Shown piece after piece: positions 17,107-25,648 of a DNA stretch of 64,000 nt. The notes beneath the pieces are model-generated. The model ran no database searches. It had not been told where the DNA came from and saw only the letters and a program-made list of their open reading frames with translations. Both the position numbers and the translations under genes were made by a program. The first letter of the stretch is position 1, and each line of letters opens with the position of its first letter. The stretch spans positions 1,346,540 through 1,410,539 of the forward strand of contig NZ_NSKH01000018.1 of the NCBI RefSeq assembly GCF_003144095.1, read 5' to 3'. This stretch comes from Streptomyces sp. ICBB 8177. Lineage in GTDB: Bacteria; Actinomycetota; Actinomycetes; Streptomycetales; Streptomycetaceae.

Positions 17107-18230
17107 CGGCAGCGGCGGGCGACTTCACCGCGGAGCAGATCGCCAGGGGGCGCGCGTTGCGCCGGGCGCAGTGGCCGTGGCTGCTGACGGAACGGGCGCT
17201 CGTGCTGGCCCTGCTGCTCGCCCTGGGCCTGACCCCGGCGGGCGCCGCGCTGGTGGCCGCGTTCGGCGGCGCGTGGTGGGCGAGGGTGCTGGGCGGCGCG
17301 GTGGCGCTGGTGCTGGCGCAGGAGGTGCTGAGCCTGCCGTTCGCCGCCCGGGTACGGGTGGTGCGCGCCCGGTTCGGACTGGTGAACGGGGGCTGGGTTG
17401 GCTGGGCCGCCGACCGGGCGCGCGGGCTCGCGGTGAGCCTGCCGCTGGTCACCGGCGCCCTGTTCGGCCTGTACGCGACCGCGTCCGCGACGCCGCGCTG
17501 GTGGGCGTGGGCGGCGCTCGCGGCGGCCCTGCTGGTCGTGGCGCTGTCCTGGGTGGCGCCGGTGGTCCTGGAGCCGCTCTTCAACCGCTTCACGCCGATG
17601 GAGCCGGGGCCGTTGCGCGCCGCGCTGCTGGAGCTGGCCGACCGCGACCGGATCGCGGTGCGCGACGTGCTGGTCGCCGACGCCTCGCGCCGCACCACCG
17701 CCCTGAACGCCTACGTCTCCGGCTTCGGCCGCACCCGCCGCGTCGTCGTCTACGACACCCTGCTCGCGGCGGCGCCGCGGCGCGAGATCGAGCTGATCAC
17801 CGCGCACGAACTCGGCCACGTCAAGCACCGCGACGTCACCCGGGGCACCGCGCTGGCCGCCGTCGGCGCGGCGGCGGGCGTGCTGCTGCTGGCGGCCGTC
17901 TGCCAGTGGCACCCCCTGCTGGCGGCCTGCGGGGCGCCCCGCTTCGCCGATCCCCGCTCGATCCCGCTGCTGGCGGCGGTCGCGGCCCTGCTGTCGGCAC
18001 TGGCGGGACCGTTCACCTGCGCGGTGAGCCGCCGGGTGGAGCGCCGGGCGGACCTGCACGCGCTGCGGCTGACCGGCGACGCGCCCGAGTTCATCGCGAT
18101 GCAGCGGCGGCTGACGGTGGCCAACGTCGCCGACCCCGACCCGCCGCGCGCCCTGCACCTGCTGTTCGGCACCCACCCCACGGCGGTCCAGCGCATCGCC
18201 GCCGCGCGCCGGTTCGCGGCCGGGAGCTGA
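17103..18230 (+). CDS. M48-family (CAAX-prenyl-protease-like/HtpX-like) membrane peptidase
   Basis: 375 residues with several membrane helices (for example the LVLALLLALGLTPAGAALVA segment and the WAWAALAAALLVVALSWVAP segment). The zinc site is TAHELGHVKHRDV, with a downstream Glu ligand in SRRVERRADLHAL (ERRAD). This is the Ste24/M48 arrangement. Streptomyces are not known to need CAAX processing, so a general membrane-protein quality-control role is more likely. The GTG start at 17103 overlaps the preceding stop. Confidence 0.88.
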   Translation: MTAAAGDFTAEQIARGRALRRAQWPWLLTERALVLALLLALGLTPAGAALVAAFGGAWWARVLGGAVALVLAQEVLSLPFAARVRVVRARFGLVNGGWVGWAADRARGLAVSLPLVTGALFGLYATASATPRWWAWAALAAALLVVALSWVAPVVLEPLFNRFTPMEPGPLRAALLELADRDRIAVRDVLVADASRRTTALNAYVSGFGRTRRVVVYDTLLAAAPRREIELITAHELGHVKHRDVTRGTALAAVGAAAGVLLLAAVCQWHPLLAACGAPRFADPRSIPLLAAVAALLSALAGPFTCAVSRRVERRADLHALRLTGDAPEFIAMQRRLTVANVADPDPPRALHLLFGTHPTAVQRIAAARRFAAGS

Positions 18231-18248
18231 CCGTGGCCCGGCGGCCGC

Positions 18249-19307
18249 CTAGATCGCGTACATCCAGTTGGTCAACATGTACGCGCCGAACCAGGTGCCG
18301 AACAGCGCGTACAGCGCCATCGCCGGGCCGGCCGAGCGCACCCCGGCCTTCCCGAACGCCCGGGCGAGCGGCAGCAGCGTGAGCAGCGCGGGCACCAGCA
18401 ACCGCGGCTTGGAGTGGTAGTAGTTGGTCTGTCCGACGGTCAGGACGAAGACCAGCAGACCGTAGACGACCAGCGGCGGCCAGGTGCGCTGGAGCACGGC
18501 CGTCGCGCAGCCCACCGCGCCGAGCAGCAGCAGGACCGCGATCGACACCGGCACCCAGTCGCTGCCCCGCTGGAGGGTGGTCTCCAGGAACCGCCAGGTG
18601 GCCAGGCCCCAGTCCCACGCCGTGTTCCAGCCCGCGTTCTGTATGGTCAGCCACGCCGTGGGCCTCCCCACCCGCAGCCCGACCCAGGCCACGTAGCCCG
18701 GCACGCCCAGGCCGCCGATCACCACCGCGGCGAGCGCCCGCCGGTCGATCCGCCGGGCCCGCCACATCGCGGTGCCCGCCGCCACCGCGAGCGCCGCCGA
18801 CAGTGCCACGCCGGTGGACCGGCTCAGCCCCGCCAGCAACGCGAACACACCCGCCGTCAGCCACCGTTCACGGTGCACGGCCAGCAGGCACACCGCCGCG
18901 AGCAGCAGGAACAGGCTCTCGCTGTACCCGATCCACAACGTGATCGCCATCGGCTGGGTGAAGACCACCAGCACCAGGCACAGGGCCGCCCTCGGCCCGT
19001 ACAACCGCGAGCCCAGCCGGTGCGTGGCGACGGCCGCGCCCGCCGAGGCCAGCCAGCTCACCGCCACCGACGCGCTCTGCCCGCCGAGCCCGGTGACCGC
19101 GCCCGTCAGTTTGATCAGCGCCGGGTAGAGCGGGAAGAACGCCAGCGTGTTGCCGGTCAGGTGCCCCTGCGCGTCGTAGCTGAAGCCGTGCGGGTAGCCC
19201 TGCTGCGCGATCTGCACGTACCACTGGTTGTCCCACGGGGTGAGCGCCGCGTGCAGCCAGTCGGGCCGGTTGGCGAGCCAGGCCAGCATCAGCAGTTGCA
19301 GCGCCAT
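18249..19307 (-). CDS. GT-C (PIG-V-like) mannosyltransferase, polytopic
   Basis: At least 352 residues with about nine membrane segments. The luminal-loop string WDNQWYVQIAQQGYPHG with WD is typical of actinobacterial PIG-V-like GT-C mannosyltransferases using polyprenyl-phosphate mannose. RSTGVAL and HSKPRLLVPALLTLLPLARA also fit. The frame remains open upstream to 19445 and reads REWAELAWPPLAVWAG, which looks like the real start of the first helix. No ATG, GTG or TTG occurs there, so the true start may be an unusual codon (CTG at 19427). ATG 19307 is the first standard one. Confidence 0.72.
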   Translation of the reverse strand: MALQLLMLAWLANRPDWLHAALTPWDNQWYVQIAQQGYPHGFSYDAQGHLTGNTLAFFPLYPALIKLTGAVTGLGGQSASVAVSWLASAGAAVATHRLGSRLYGPRAALCLVLVVFTQPMAITLWIGYSESLFLLLAAVCLLAVHRERWLTAGVFALLAGLSRSTGVALSAALAVAAGTAMWRARRIDRRALAAVVIGGLGVPGYVAWVGLRVGRPTAWLTIQNAGWNTAWDWGLATWRFLETTLQRGSDWVPVSIAVLLLLGAVGCATAVLQRTWPPLVVYGLLVFVLTVGQTNYYHSKPRLLVPALLTLLPLARAFGKAGVRSAGPAMALYALFGTWFGAYMLTNWMYAI

Positions 19308-19544
19308 CGCGCCCGCCCAGACCGCCAGCGGCGGCCAGGCCAGCTCGGCCCACTCCCTGACCCGGGAGCCGGGCGTGGCACCCGGTACGTCGCGCGGTGG
19401 GCTGTCGGGGCTGGTGAGGACCGGCAGCGCGGTCTCCTTCGCTCAGGGTTCGGTCAGGGGTTCGGCTCAGGCTACGCTACGGGGTCCTTCGGGGCGGGGG
19501 TGTGGGGCTCGGGTTGTCGCCCGTCTGCGGGTGGTCTGTGGCTG

Positions 19545-19620
19545 GTCGCGCAGTTCCCCGCGCCCCTTTTCGTGCTTGCGGTGCGCCGGTGTTTTTCAGG
19601 GGCGCGGGGAACTGCGCGAC
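19545..19620. repeat. Interspersed 23-base perfect palindrome arm pair (GCGCAGTTCCCCGCGCCCC element)
   Basis: Arms 19545-19567 and 19598-19620 are perfect 23-base reverse complements. They are separated by a 30-base spacer containing TTGCGGTGCGCCGG. The same arm and spacer sequences recur near 25.7-26.1 kb. It lies in the otherwise empty 415-base gap (19308-19721) between the divergent mannosyltransferase and glycosyltransferase genes. I have seen this family as a frequent intergenic element in Streptomyces, but its function is not known to me. Confidence 0.85.
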
Positions 19621-19721
19621 CCGCCCCCACCGGCCGTGGGGCCGACACGACCGTGCACCCCCCGGACTGAGGCATCCGCATCCTGCGCAGAAAAAACCCG
19701 CACCCGATAACGTCGGACCCG

Positions 19722-20852
19722 ATGGACAAGACCCTGATCGTCACCAACGACTTCCCGCCCCGCCCCGGCGGCATCCAGGCGTTCGTGCACAGCATGGCGC
19801 TGCGGCTCGACCCCGGGAAGGTGGTGGTCTACGCCTCCACCTGGAAGGACGGCTCCGAGGTCGCCGCCTTCGACGCCGACCAGCCGTTCCCGGTCGTCCG
19901 CGACCGCACCTCGATGCTGCTGCCGACGCCGCGGGTGACCCGCCGGGCGGCACGGCTGCTGCGCGAGCACGGCTGCTCCTCGGTGTGGTTCGGCGCGGCG
20001 GCGCCGCTCGGGCTGATGGCCCCGGCGCTGCGCGCGGCCGGCGCCCGGCGGATCGTGGCGACGACCCACGGGCACGAGGCGGCCTGGGCCCAGCTGCCCG
20101 CCTCCCGGCGCCTGCTGCGCCGGATCGGCGAGGCCACCGACACGGTCACCTACCTCGGCGAGTACACCCGCTCCCGCATCGCCGGGGCGCTCACTCCCGC
20201 CGCCGCCTCCCGCATGGTCCAACTGCCGCCCGGCGTCGACGAGAAGGCCTTCCACCCCGGCTCCGGCGGCGCCGTGGTGCGCGGCAGGCTGGGCCTGTCC
20301 GACCGGCCGGTCGTGGTGTGCGTCTCCCGGCTGGTGCGCCGCAAGGGGCAGGACACCCTGATCCGGGCGATGCCCGACGTGCTGCGCCGGGTGCCGGACG
20401 CGGTCCTGCTGATCGTCGGCGACGGCCCGTACCGCGCCGAGCTGGAGAAGCTCGCCGCCGACACCGGTGTCGCCGAGGCGGTGCGCTTCACCGGCGCCGT
20501 CCCGTGGGAGCAACTGCCCGCGCACTACGGCGCGGGCGACGTCTTCGCGATGCCGTGCCGCACCCGCAGGGGCGGGCTGGACGTCGAGGGCCTGGGCATC
20601 GTCTACCTGGAGGCGTCGGCCACCGGACTGCCGGTCGTGGCGGGCGACTCCGGGGGCGCGCCGGACGCGGTGCTCGACGGCGAGACCGGGTGGGTGGTGC
20701 GCGGCGGCGAGCCCGACCAGGCGGCCGACCGCGTCGCGACCCTGCTGGAGGACCCCGAACTGCGCGCACGCCTCGGCTCGCGCGGGCGGCGCTGGGTGGA
20801 GGAGTCCTGGCGCTGGGACCTGCTGGCGGACCGCCTGCGCGGCCTGCTGTAG
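19722..20852 (+). CDS. GT4-family glycosyltransferase (PimB-like)
   Basis: 376 residues with a GT-B fold. The N-terminus MDKTLIVTNDFPPRPGGIQA has the Gly-Gly acceptor loop typical of phosphatidylinositol mannosyltransferase PimB. PVVVCVSRLVRRKGQDTL begins the donor domain, and CRTRRGGLDVEGLGIVYLEA gives the Glu motif that binds the nucleotide sugar. It probably transfers mannose from GDP-mannose to a phosphatidylinositol mannoside or related lipid on the cytoplasmic membrane face. A lipid-linked GT-C enzyme is encoded divergently next door, which supports a shared glycolipid theme. Confidence 0.88.
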   Translation: MDKTLIVTNDFPPRPGGIQAFVHSMALRLDPGKVVVYASTWKDGSEVAAFDADQPFPVVRDRTSMLLPTPRVTRRAARLLREHGCSSVWFGAAAPLGLMAPALRAAGARRIVATTHGHEAAWAQLPASRRLLRRIGEATDTVTYLGEYTRSRIAGALTPAAASRMVQLPPGVDEKAFHPGSGGAVVRGRLGLSDRPVVVCVSRLVRRKGQDTLIRAMPDVLRRVPDAVLLIVGDGPYRAELEKLAADTGVAEAVRFTGAVPWEQLPAHYGAGDVFAMPCRTRRGGLDVEGLGIVYLEASATGLPVVAGDSGGAPDAVLDGETGWVVRGGEPDQAADRVATLLEDPELRARLGSRGRRWVEESWRWDLLADRLRGLL

Positions 20853-20853
20853 A

Positions 20854-20897
20854 GGCCCGGTTGCGGGGGCGGCGCGAGCCGCCCCCGCAACCGGGCC
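20854..20897. terminator. Perfect bidirectional terminator
   Basis: A perfect 20-base stem (20854-20873 with 20878-20897) has a GCGA tetraloop. It begins directly after the glycosyltransferase stop and serves the convergent acyl-CoA ligase too. Confidence 0.9.
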
Positions 20898-20910
20898 GCG
20901 ACGGCCGCGC

Positions 20911-22707
20911 TCAGGAGCCGTACAGCGCCTCGACCTCGTCCGCGTAGTCGCGCAGCACCACGTTCCGCTTGAGCTTCAGCGACGGGGTGACGTGGCCGGA
21001 CTCCTCGGTGAACTGGCCCGGCAGCACGCGGAACTTCTTGACCGCCTCGGCGTGGCTGACCGCCGCGTTGCCGTCGTCGACCGCCCGCTGCACCTCGGCC
21101 AGCAGGTCCGGGTCGTCCCTGAGGGTGGCCGCCGTGGAACCGGCGGGCTTGCCGTGCTGCTCGGCCCAGCGCGGCAGGAACTCCTCGTCCAGCGTCACCA
21201 GCGCGCCCACGAACGGCTTGGCGTCGCCGACCACCATGCACTCGGCGATCAGCGCGTGCGCACGGACGCGGTCCTCGATCACCGCGGGGGGCACGTTCTT
21301 GCCGGCCGCCGTGATGATGATCTCCTTCTTGCGGCCGGTGATGGTCAGATAACCGTCCTCGTCCAGCGTGCCGATGTCCCCGGTGTGGAACCAGCCGTCC
21401 GCCAGCGCCTCAGCGGTGGCCGCCTCGTTGTTCCAGTAGCCGGTGAACAGGTGCTCGCCGTGCAGCAGCACCTCGCCGTCGTCCGCGATCCGCACGACGC
21501 TGCCCGGCAGCGGCTGCCCGACGGTGCCGATCTTCGGCCGGTCCGCCGGGTTGAACGCGGTCGCGGCGCAGGACTCGGTGAGGCCGTAGCCCTCCAGCAC
21601 GGTGAAGCCGATGCCACGGTAGAAGTGGCCCAGCCGCTCGCCCAGCGGTGCGCCGCCGGAGATGGCGTGCGTGGTGCGGCCGCCGAGCACGCCGCGCAGC
21701 TTGCTGTAGACCAGCCGGTCGAACGCCTTGTGCTTCAGCCGCAGCGCGAGACCGGGGCCGGCGGCGGTGTCCAGGGCACGGCTGTAGTCGATGGCCACCG
21801 CCACCGCCTTGTCCAGCACCTTCGCCTTGCCGCCCTCCTGGGCCTGCGCGCGCGCCGAGTTGTAGACCTTCTCGAAGACCCGCGGCACGCCCAGCACCAG
21901 CGTCGGGCGGTAGCCGGCGAGGTCGTCGGTGAGGTTCTTGATGTCGCTGACGTGCCCCAGCTTGATCGGGGCCATCAGCGCCGCGACCTGCACCAGCCGC
22001 CCCAGCACGTGCGCCAGCGGCAGGAAGAGCAGCACGGAGGAGTCGCCGGTGCGGAACAGCGGCTTGAGGCGGGCCACCACGTTGCCGCACTCCGCGAAGA
22101 ACGCGCGGTGGGTGAGCACGCAGCCCTTGGGGCGGCCGGTGGTGCCGGAGGTGTAGACGATGGTCGCCGGGGTGTCCGCGTCGGCGATCGCGCTGCGCTC
22201 GTCGACCTGCGCGTCGGAGACGTCGCTGCCGGCCGCGCCCAGGGTCTCCACCGCGCCGGAGTCGATGCCCCACACGTGCTTCAGCCGCGGCAGCCGCTCG
22301 CGCACCGACTTCACGACCGCCTCGTGGCCGGCCGACTCCACCAGCACCGCGACCGCGCCGGAGTCGGACAGGATCCACTCCACCTGCTCGGCGGAGGAGG
22401 TCTCGTAGACCGGCACGGTGACCGCGCCCGCGCTCCAGATCGCGAAGTCCAGCAGCGTCCACTCGTAGCGGGTGCGCGACATCAGCGCCACGCGGTCGCC
22501 CGGCTCCACGCCGGAGGCGATCAGGCCCTTGGCGGCGGCGCGCACCTCGGCGAGGAAGGTGGTGGCGGTGACGTCCCGCCAGCTTCCGGCGACCTTTCTG
22601 GCCAGTACGGCGACCTGGGGGTGCTGAGCGGCGTTGCGGCGGATCAGATCCGTCAGGTTGCCGTCGGCGGGGACCTCGTACAGGGCCGGAAGGCTGAACT
22701 CGCGCAA
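20911..22707 (-). CDS. Long-chain fatty acid-CoA ligase (FadD15-like)
   Basis: 598 residues of the adenylate-forming superfamily. The ATP loop is IVYTSGTTGRPKGCVLTH. EGYGLTESCAATAFN supplies the A5 motif, and GWFHTGDIGTLDEDGYLTIT gives A7. GRKKEIIITAAGKNVPPAVIE carries the hinge and the catalytic Lys region. The length and these strings fit the FadD15/AMP-binding long-chain group rather than NRPS domains. It activates fatty acids to acyl-CoA at the membrane's cytoplasmic face. The ATG at 22707 starts MREFSLPALYEVPADGN, as in homologues. A palindrome upstream may be its operator. Confidence 0.92.
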   Translation of the reverse strand: MREFSLPALYEVPADGNLTDLIRRNAAQHPQVAVLARKVAGSWRDVTATTFLAEVRAAAKGLIASGVEPGDRVALMSRTRYEWTLLDFAIWSAGAVTVPVYETSSAEQVEWILSDSGAVAVLVESAGHEAVVKSVRERLPRLKHVWGIDSGAVETLGAAGSDVSDAQVDERSAIADADTPATIVYTSGTTGRPKGCVLTHRAFFAECGNVVARLKPLFRTGDSSVLLFLPLAHVLGRLVQVAALMAPIKLGHVSDIKNLTDDLAGYRPTLVLGVPRVFEKVYNSARAQAQEGGKAKVLDKAVAVAIDYSRALDTAAGPGLALRLKHKAFDRLVYSKLRGVLGGRTTHAISGGAPLGERLGHFYRGIGFTVLEGYGLTESCAATAFNPADRPKIGTVGQPLPGSVVRIADDGEVLLHGEHLFTGYWNNEAATAEALADGWFHTGDIGTLDEDGYLTITGRKKEIIITAAGKNVPPAVIEDRVRAHALIAECMVVGDAKPFVGALVTLDEEFLPRWAEQHGKPAGSTAATLRDDPDLLAEVQRAVDDGNAAVSHAEAVKKFRVLPGQFTEESGHVTPSLKLKRNVVLRDYADEVEALYGS

Positions 22708-23082
22708 GACTGCTGCTCCTCGTCGGCGCCGGCTTCGTCGTCGGCTGCGCCCGTGACCAGTGGCCGGAGCCGGCCGAGCCGTTGATCAAGAGCCATATTC
22801 GGACTGCCCGGACGTTACCCATCGGTAGACCGCGGGGATAGGGGGTCGGGCACAGATGTTCGGCGCGTCACACGGATGTCACATCGGTGTGTCATCCAGG
22901 TGGCACGTACGGTGTACGGCCCTGGCCCCGTCCTCGCGGCGCGTGCGGGGTGCCGCGCCGGCCGCGTCGGCGTCCGGCGACGCCCGCGCGGCATGTCGCG
23001 AACCCTAGTCGACATCATGCGCCCACCGCGCGTGACGGGTCCGCCCACCGCGGCACGAGGCGGTGACCGTATGGTGAGGGCC
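22708..23082. other. Divergent intergenic region with a 21-base palindrome at 22870-22890
   Basis: 375 bases between the acyl-CoA ligase and the phosphoesterase. ACACGGATGT (22870-22879) and ACATCGGTGT (22881-22890) form an inverted repeat with one mismatched pair and a 1-base centre, the size of a regulator operator. It lies about 165 bases before the ligase start. The rest appears featureless. Confidence 0.45.
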
Positions 23083-23844
23083 ATGCGGGTGCATGTGGTG
23101 AGCGACGTCCACGGAGCGGTGGAAGCCCTGGCCGGGGCGGGGGAGGGCGCGGACGCGCTGGTGCTCCTCGGTGACCTGATCCTCTTCCTCGACTACGCGG
23201 ACCACACCCGCGGCATCTTCCCCGACCTGTTCGGCGTCGAGGCCGCCGACCGCATCGTGGAACTGCGCACCGCCCGGCGCTTCGAGGAGGCCCGCGCGTT
23301 CGGCCGGAGTCTGTGGGAGGGCATCGACCGCGACAGCGCCATGGACGCCGCGGTGCGCAAGCAGTACGCCGAGCTGTTCGCCGTGCTGCCCACCCCGACC
23401 TACGCCACCTACGGCAACGTCGACGTGCCGTCGCTGTGGCCGGAATACGCCGGTGACGGCACCACCGTGCTGGACGGCGCGACCGTCGAACTCGGCGGCA
23501 TGGTCTTCGGCTTCGTCGGCGGCGGCCTGCGCACCCCGATGCGCACCCCGTACGAGATCGACGACGAGACGTACGCCGCCAAGATCGCCGCGCTCGGCGA
23601 GGTCGACGTCCTGTGCTCGCACATCCCGCCCGCCGTACCGGAGTTGTGCTACGACACCGTGGCGCGCCGCTTCGAGCGCGGCAGCCAGGCGCTGCTGGAC
23701 GCCATCCACGCGGTGCGCCCGAAGTACTCCTTCTTCGGCCACGTCCATCAGCCGCTCACCCGGCGGATGCGGATCGGTGCCACGGAATGCGTCAACGTCG
23801 GGCACTTCAACGCCACCCGCGTCCCCTACGTGCTGGAGTGGTAG
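23083..23844 (+). CDS. Calcineurin-like metallophosphoesterase
   Basis: 253 residues. The metal-binding signatures are VVSDVHGAVE (D-x-H), LVLLGDLILF (GD), TYATYGNVDVPS (GN), DVLCSHIPPA (H) and KYSFFGHVHQPLTRR (GHxH), the full phosphoesterase set. The substrate (nucleotide, phosphodiester or protein) cannot be assigned. I chose ATG 23083, which places the first beta strand MRVHVVSD at the N-terminus and has GAGG 5 bases before. ATG 23071, four codons upstream, is the alternative. Confidence 0.85.
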   Translation: MRVHVVSDVHGAVEALAGAGEGADALVLLGDLILFLDYADHTRGIFPDLFGVEAADRIVELRTARRFEEARAFGRSLWEGIDRDSAMDAAVRKQYAELFAVLPTPTYATYGNVDVPSLWPEYAGDGTTVLDGATVELGGMVFGFVGGGLRTPMRTPYEIDDETYAAKIAALGEVDVLCSHIPPAVPELCYDTVARRFERGSQALLDAIHAVRPKYSFFGHVHQPLTRRMRIGATECVNVGHFNATRVPYVLEW

Positions 23845-23995
23845 CGCGGCGCCGAGCCGCCGCCACGCGCCCCGCGCCGCACGGGTGCGCGATAACCTGC
23901 ACCATCACCACTGTCACCACCCGAGTGACACCCACCTTCACTCACCTTCATTGACACCCACAGACACGACGCGAAGTCCCGGAGGGGCCACGGCG

Positions 23996-24451
23996 ATGGC
24001 GGAACACACCAGGTCGAGCATCACGATCGACGCGGCCCCGGCCGAGGTCATGGGGGTGATCTCGGACTTCGCCCGCTACCCGGAGTGGACCGGTGAGGTC
24101 AAGGAGGCCGAGATCCTGGCCACCGACGCGCAGGGCCGCGCCGAGAGGGTCCGCCTGGTCCTCGACGCGGGCGCCATCAAGGACGACCACACCCTCGCCT
24201 ACACCTGGGGCGGCCCGGACCAGGTCAGCTGGTCGCTGGTGAAGTCCCAGATGCTGCGCACCCTCGACGGCTCCTACACCCTCGCCCCGCTGGAGGGCGG
24301 CAAGCGGACCGAGGTCACCTACCAGCTGACCGTGGACGTCAAGATCCCCATGCTCGGCATGATCAAGCGCAAGGCCGAGAAGGTGATCATCGACCGCGCG
24401 CTCGCCGGGCTGAAGAAGCGCGTCGAGGGCGGCGGCGCGGAATCCGCCTGA
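23996..24451 (+). CDS. SRPBCC (polyketide cyclase/START-like) protein
   Basis: 151 residues. The helix-grip signature starts RSSITIDAAPAEVMGVISDF followed by ARYPEWTGEVKEAEIL, and the C-terminus KAEKVIIDRALAGLKKRVEG is the long final helix. The protein would bind a hydrophobic ligand, possibly lipid. It has GGAGGG 10 bases before the ATG. The ArsA-like ATPase begins 5 bases after its stop, so the two form an operon. Confidence 0.85.
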   Translation: MAEHTRSSITIDAAPAEVMGVISDFARYPEWTGEVKEAEILATDAQGRAERVRLVLDAGAIKDDHTLAYTWGGPDQVSWSLVKSQMLRTLDGSYTLAPLEGGKRTEVTYQLTVDVKIPMLGMIKRKAEKVIIDRALAGLKKRVEGGGAESA

Positions 24452-24456
24452 CCGAC

Positions 24457-25620
24457 ATGCGCACCCTCCTTGTCACCGGCCCCGGCGGCGCCGGGACCAC
24501 CACCGTCGCGGCCGCCGCCGCGCTCGCCGCCGCCCGCGAGGGCGAACGCGTCCTGCTGCTCGGCTGCGACGAGGCGCCCGCCGGCCTGGCCACCGGCGCC
24601 GCGCCCGGCCTCACCGTGGAACGCGTCGACGCGACGGCCGTCTTCCGCGAGCGCGCCCGCGAACTCCAGGGCCGCCTCGGCGTCGTCTTCGACCTGCTGG
24701 GCGCGGCCCCGCTGGACGACGAGGAGTTCACCGACCTGCCCGGCGCGCAGGAGTTCGCGCTGCTCCAGGCGCTGGGCGCGGCGGCGGAGGCGGGCCACGA
24801 CACCGTGGTGGCCGACCTGCCGCCGGTGCCGGGCGCGCTGCGACTGCTGGCGCTGCCGGAGCAACTGCGCCGCTACCTCGACCGCCTGCTGCCCTCGGAA
24901 CGGCAGGCGGCCAGGGCGCTGCGGCCGATGCTGGCGCAGCTCGCGGGGGTGCCGATGCCCGCGGAGTGGCTGTACGACGCCGCCGCCCGCTGGGACGCCG
25001 AACTCGCCGCCGTCCAGGCGGTGATCGCGGCGGCCTCCACCGGGGTACGGCTGGTCGTGGAGCCGGGGGCGCGGGCCGCGACGGCCCTGCGGACCGCGCG
25101 CACCGGGCTCGCGCTGTACGGGCTGCGCCTGGAGTCCGTCGCCGCCAACCGCCTTCTGCCGACCGGCTCGCCGGACCCGTTCCTGGCCCGGCTGACCGGG
25201 CAGCAGCGCGAGCATCTGAAGGGGCTGCGCGCGGAGTTCGGCGACCTGGCGGACGTCACGGTCGCCGAACTGCCGCACCTCGGGCGCGATCCGCACGGCG
25301 TACGGGACCTGGAGGAGCTGGGGGTCACCGCGCCCACGGGCGGCGGCCGCCCGGACGCCCCGGCGCCGGACCCCTGGTCGGTCGAGGACCGGCTGTCGGA
25401 CGACGGACTGCTGCTGTGGCGGCTCCCGCTGCCCGGCGCGAGCCGCGACCGGCTCGACCTGGTCCGGCGGGGGGACGAACTCGTGGTGGACGCGGCCGGT
25501 TTCCGCCGCGTGCTGCCGCTGCCTTCGGCCCTTCGCCGTTGCAGGGTGGAGGGCGCGGCCCTCCGAGACGGAGCCCTGGAGGTCCGCTTCACGCCGGACC
25601 CGTCCTTGTGGCCCCGGTAA
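24457..25620 (+). CDS. ArsA/GET3-like P-loop ATPase family with degenerate Walker A
   Basis: 387 residues. The N-terminus MRTLLVTGPGGAGTTTVAAA aligns with the deviant Walker A of ArsA and MinD (KGGxGKT). However, both lysines are missing: Pro stands at the signature position and Thr at the P-loop position (residues 8-16). Other family hints are LLLGCDEAPAG and a switch-like VVADLPPVPGALRLL. The C-terminal part includes a LWRLPLPGASRDRLDLVRRG segment like the alpha-crystallin-type tail of actinobacterial ArsA homologues. Metal-anion transport should not be assumed. ATP hydrolysis may be reduced or lost. Confidence 0.75.
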   Translation: MRTLLVTGPGGAGTTTVAAAAALAAAREGERVLLLGCDEAPAGLATGAAPGLTVERVDATAVFRERARELQGRLGVVFDLLGAAPLDDEEFTDLPGAQEFALLQALGAAAEAGHDTVVADLPPVPGALRLLALPEQLRRYLDRLLPSERQAARALRPMLAQLAGVPMPAEWLYDAAARWDAELAAVQAVIAAASTGVRLVVEPGARAATALRTARTGLALYGLRLESVAANRLLPTGSPDPFLARLTGQQREHLKGLRAEFGDLADVTVAELPHLGRDPHGVRDLEELGVTAPTGGGRPDAPAPDPWSVEDRLSDDGLLLWRLPLPGASRDRLDLVRRGDELVVDAAGFRRVLPLPSALRRCRVEGAALRDGALEVRFTPDPSLWPR

Positions 25621-25648
25621 GCCTGCGTCGGTGAGGGACGCGGGGAAA

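Noticed and set aside
20467-22785. 772-codon forward frame over the acyl-CoA ligase
   Set aside because: It is the antisense shadow of the ligase, whose catalytic motifs are intact on the minus strand.
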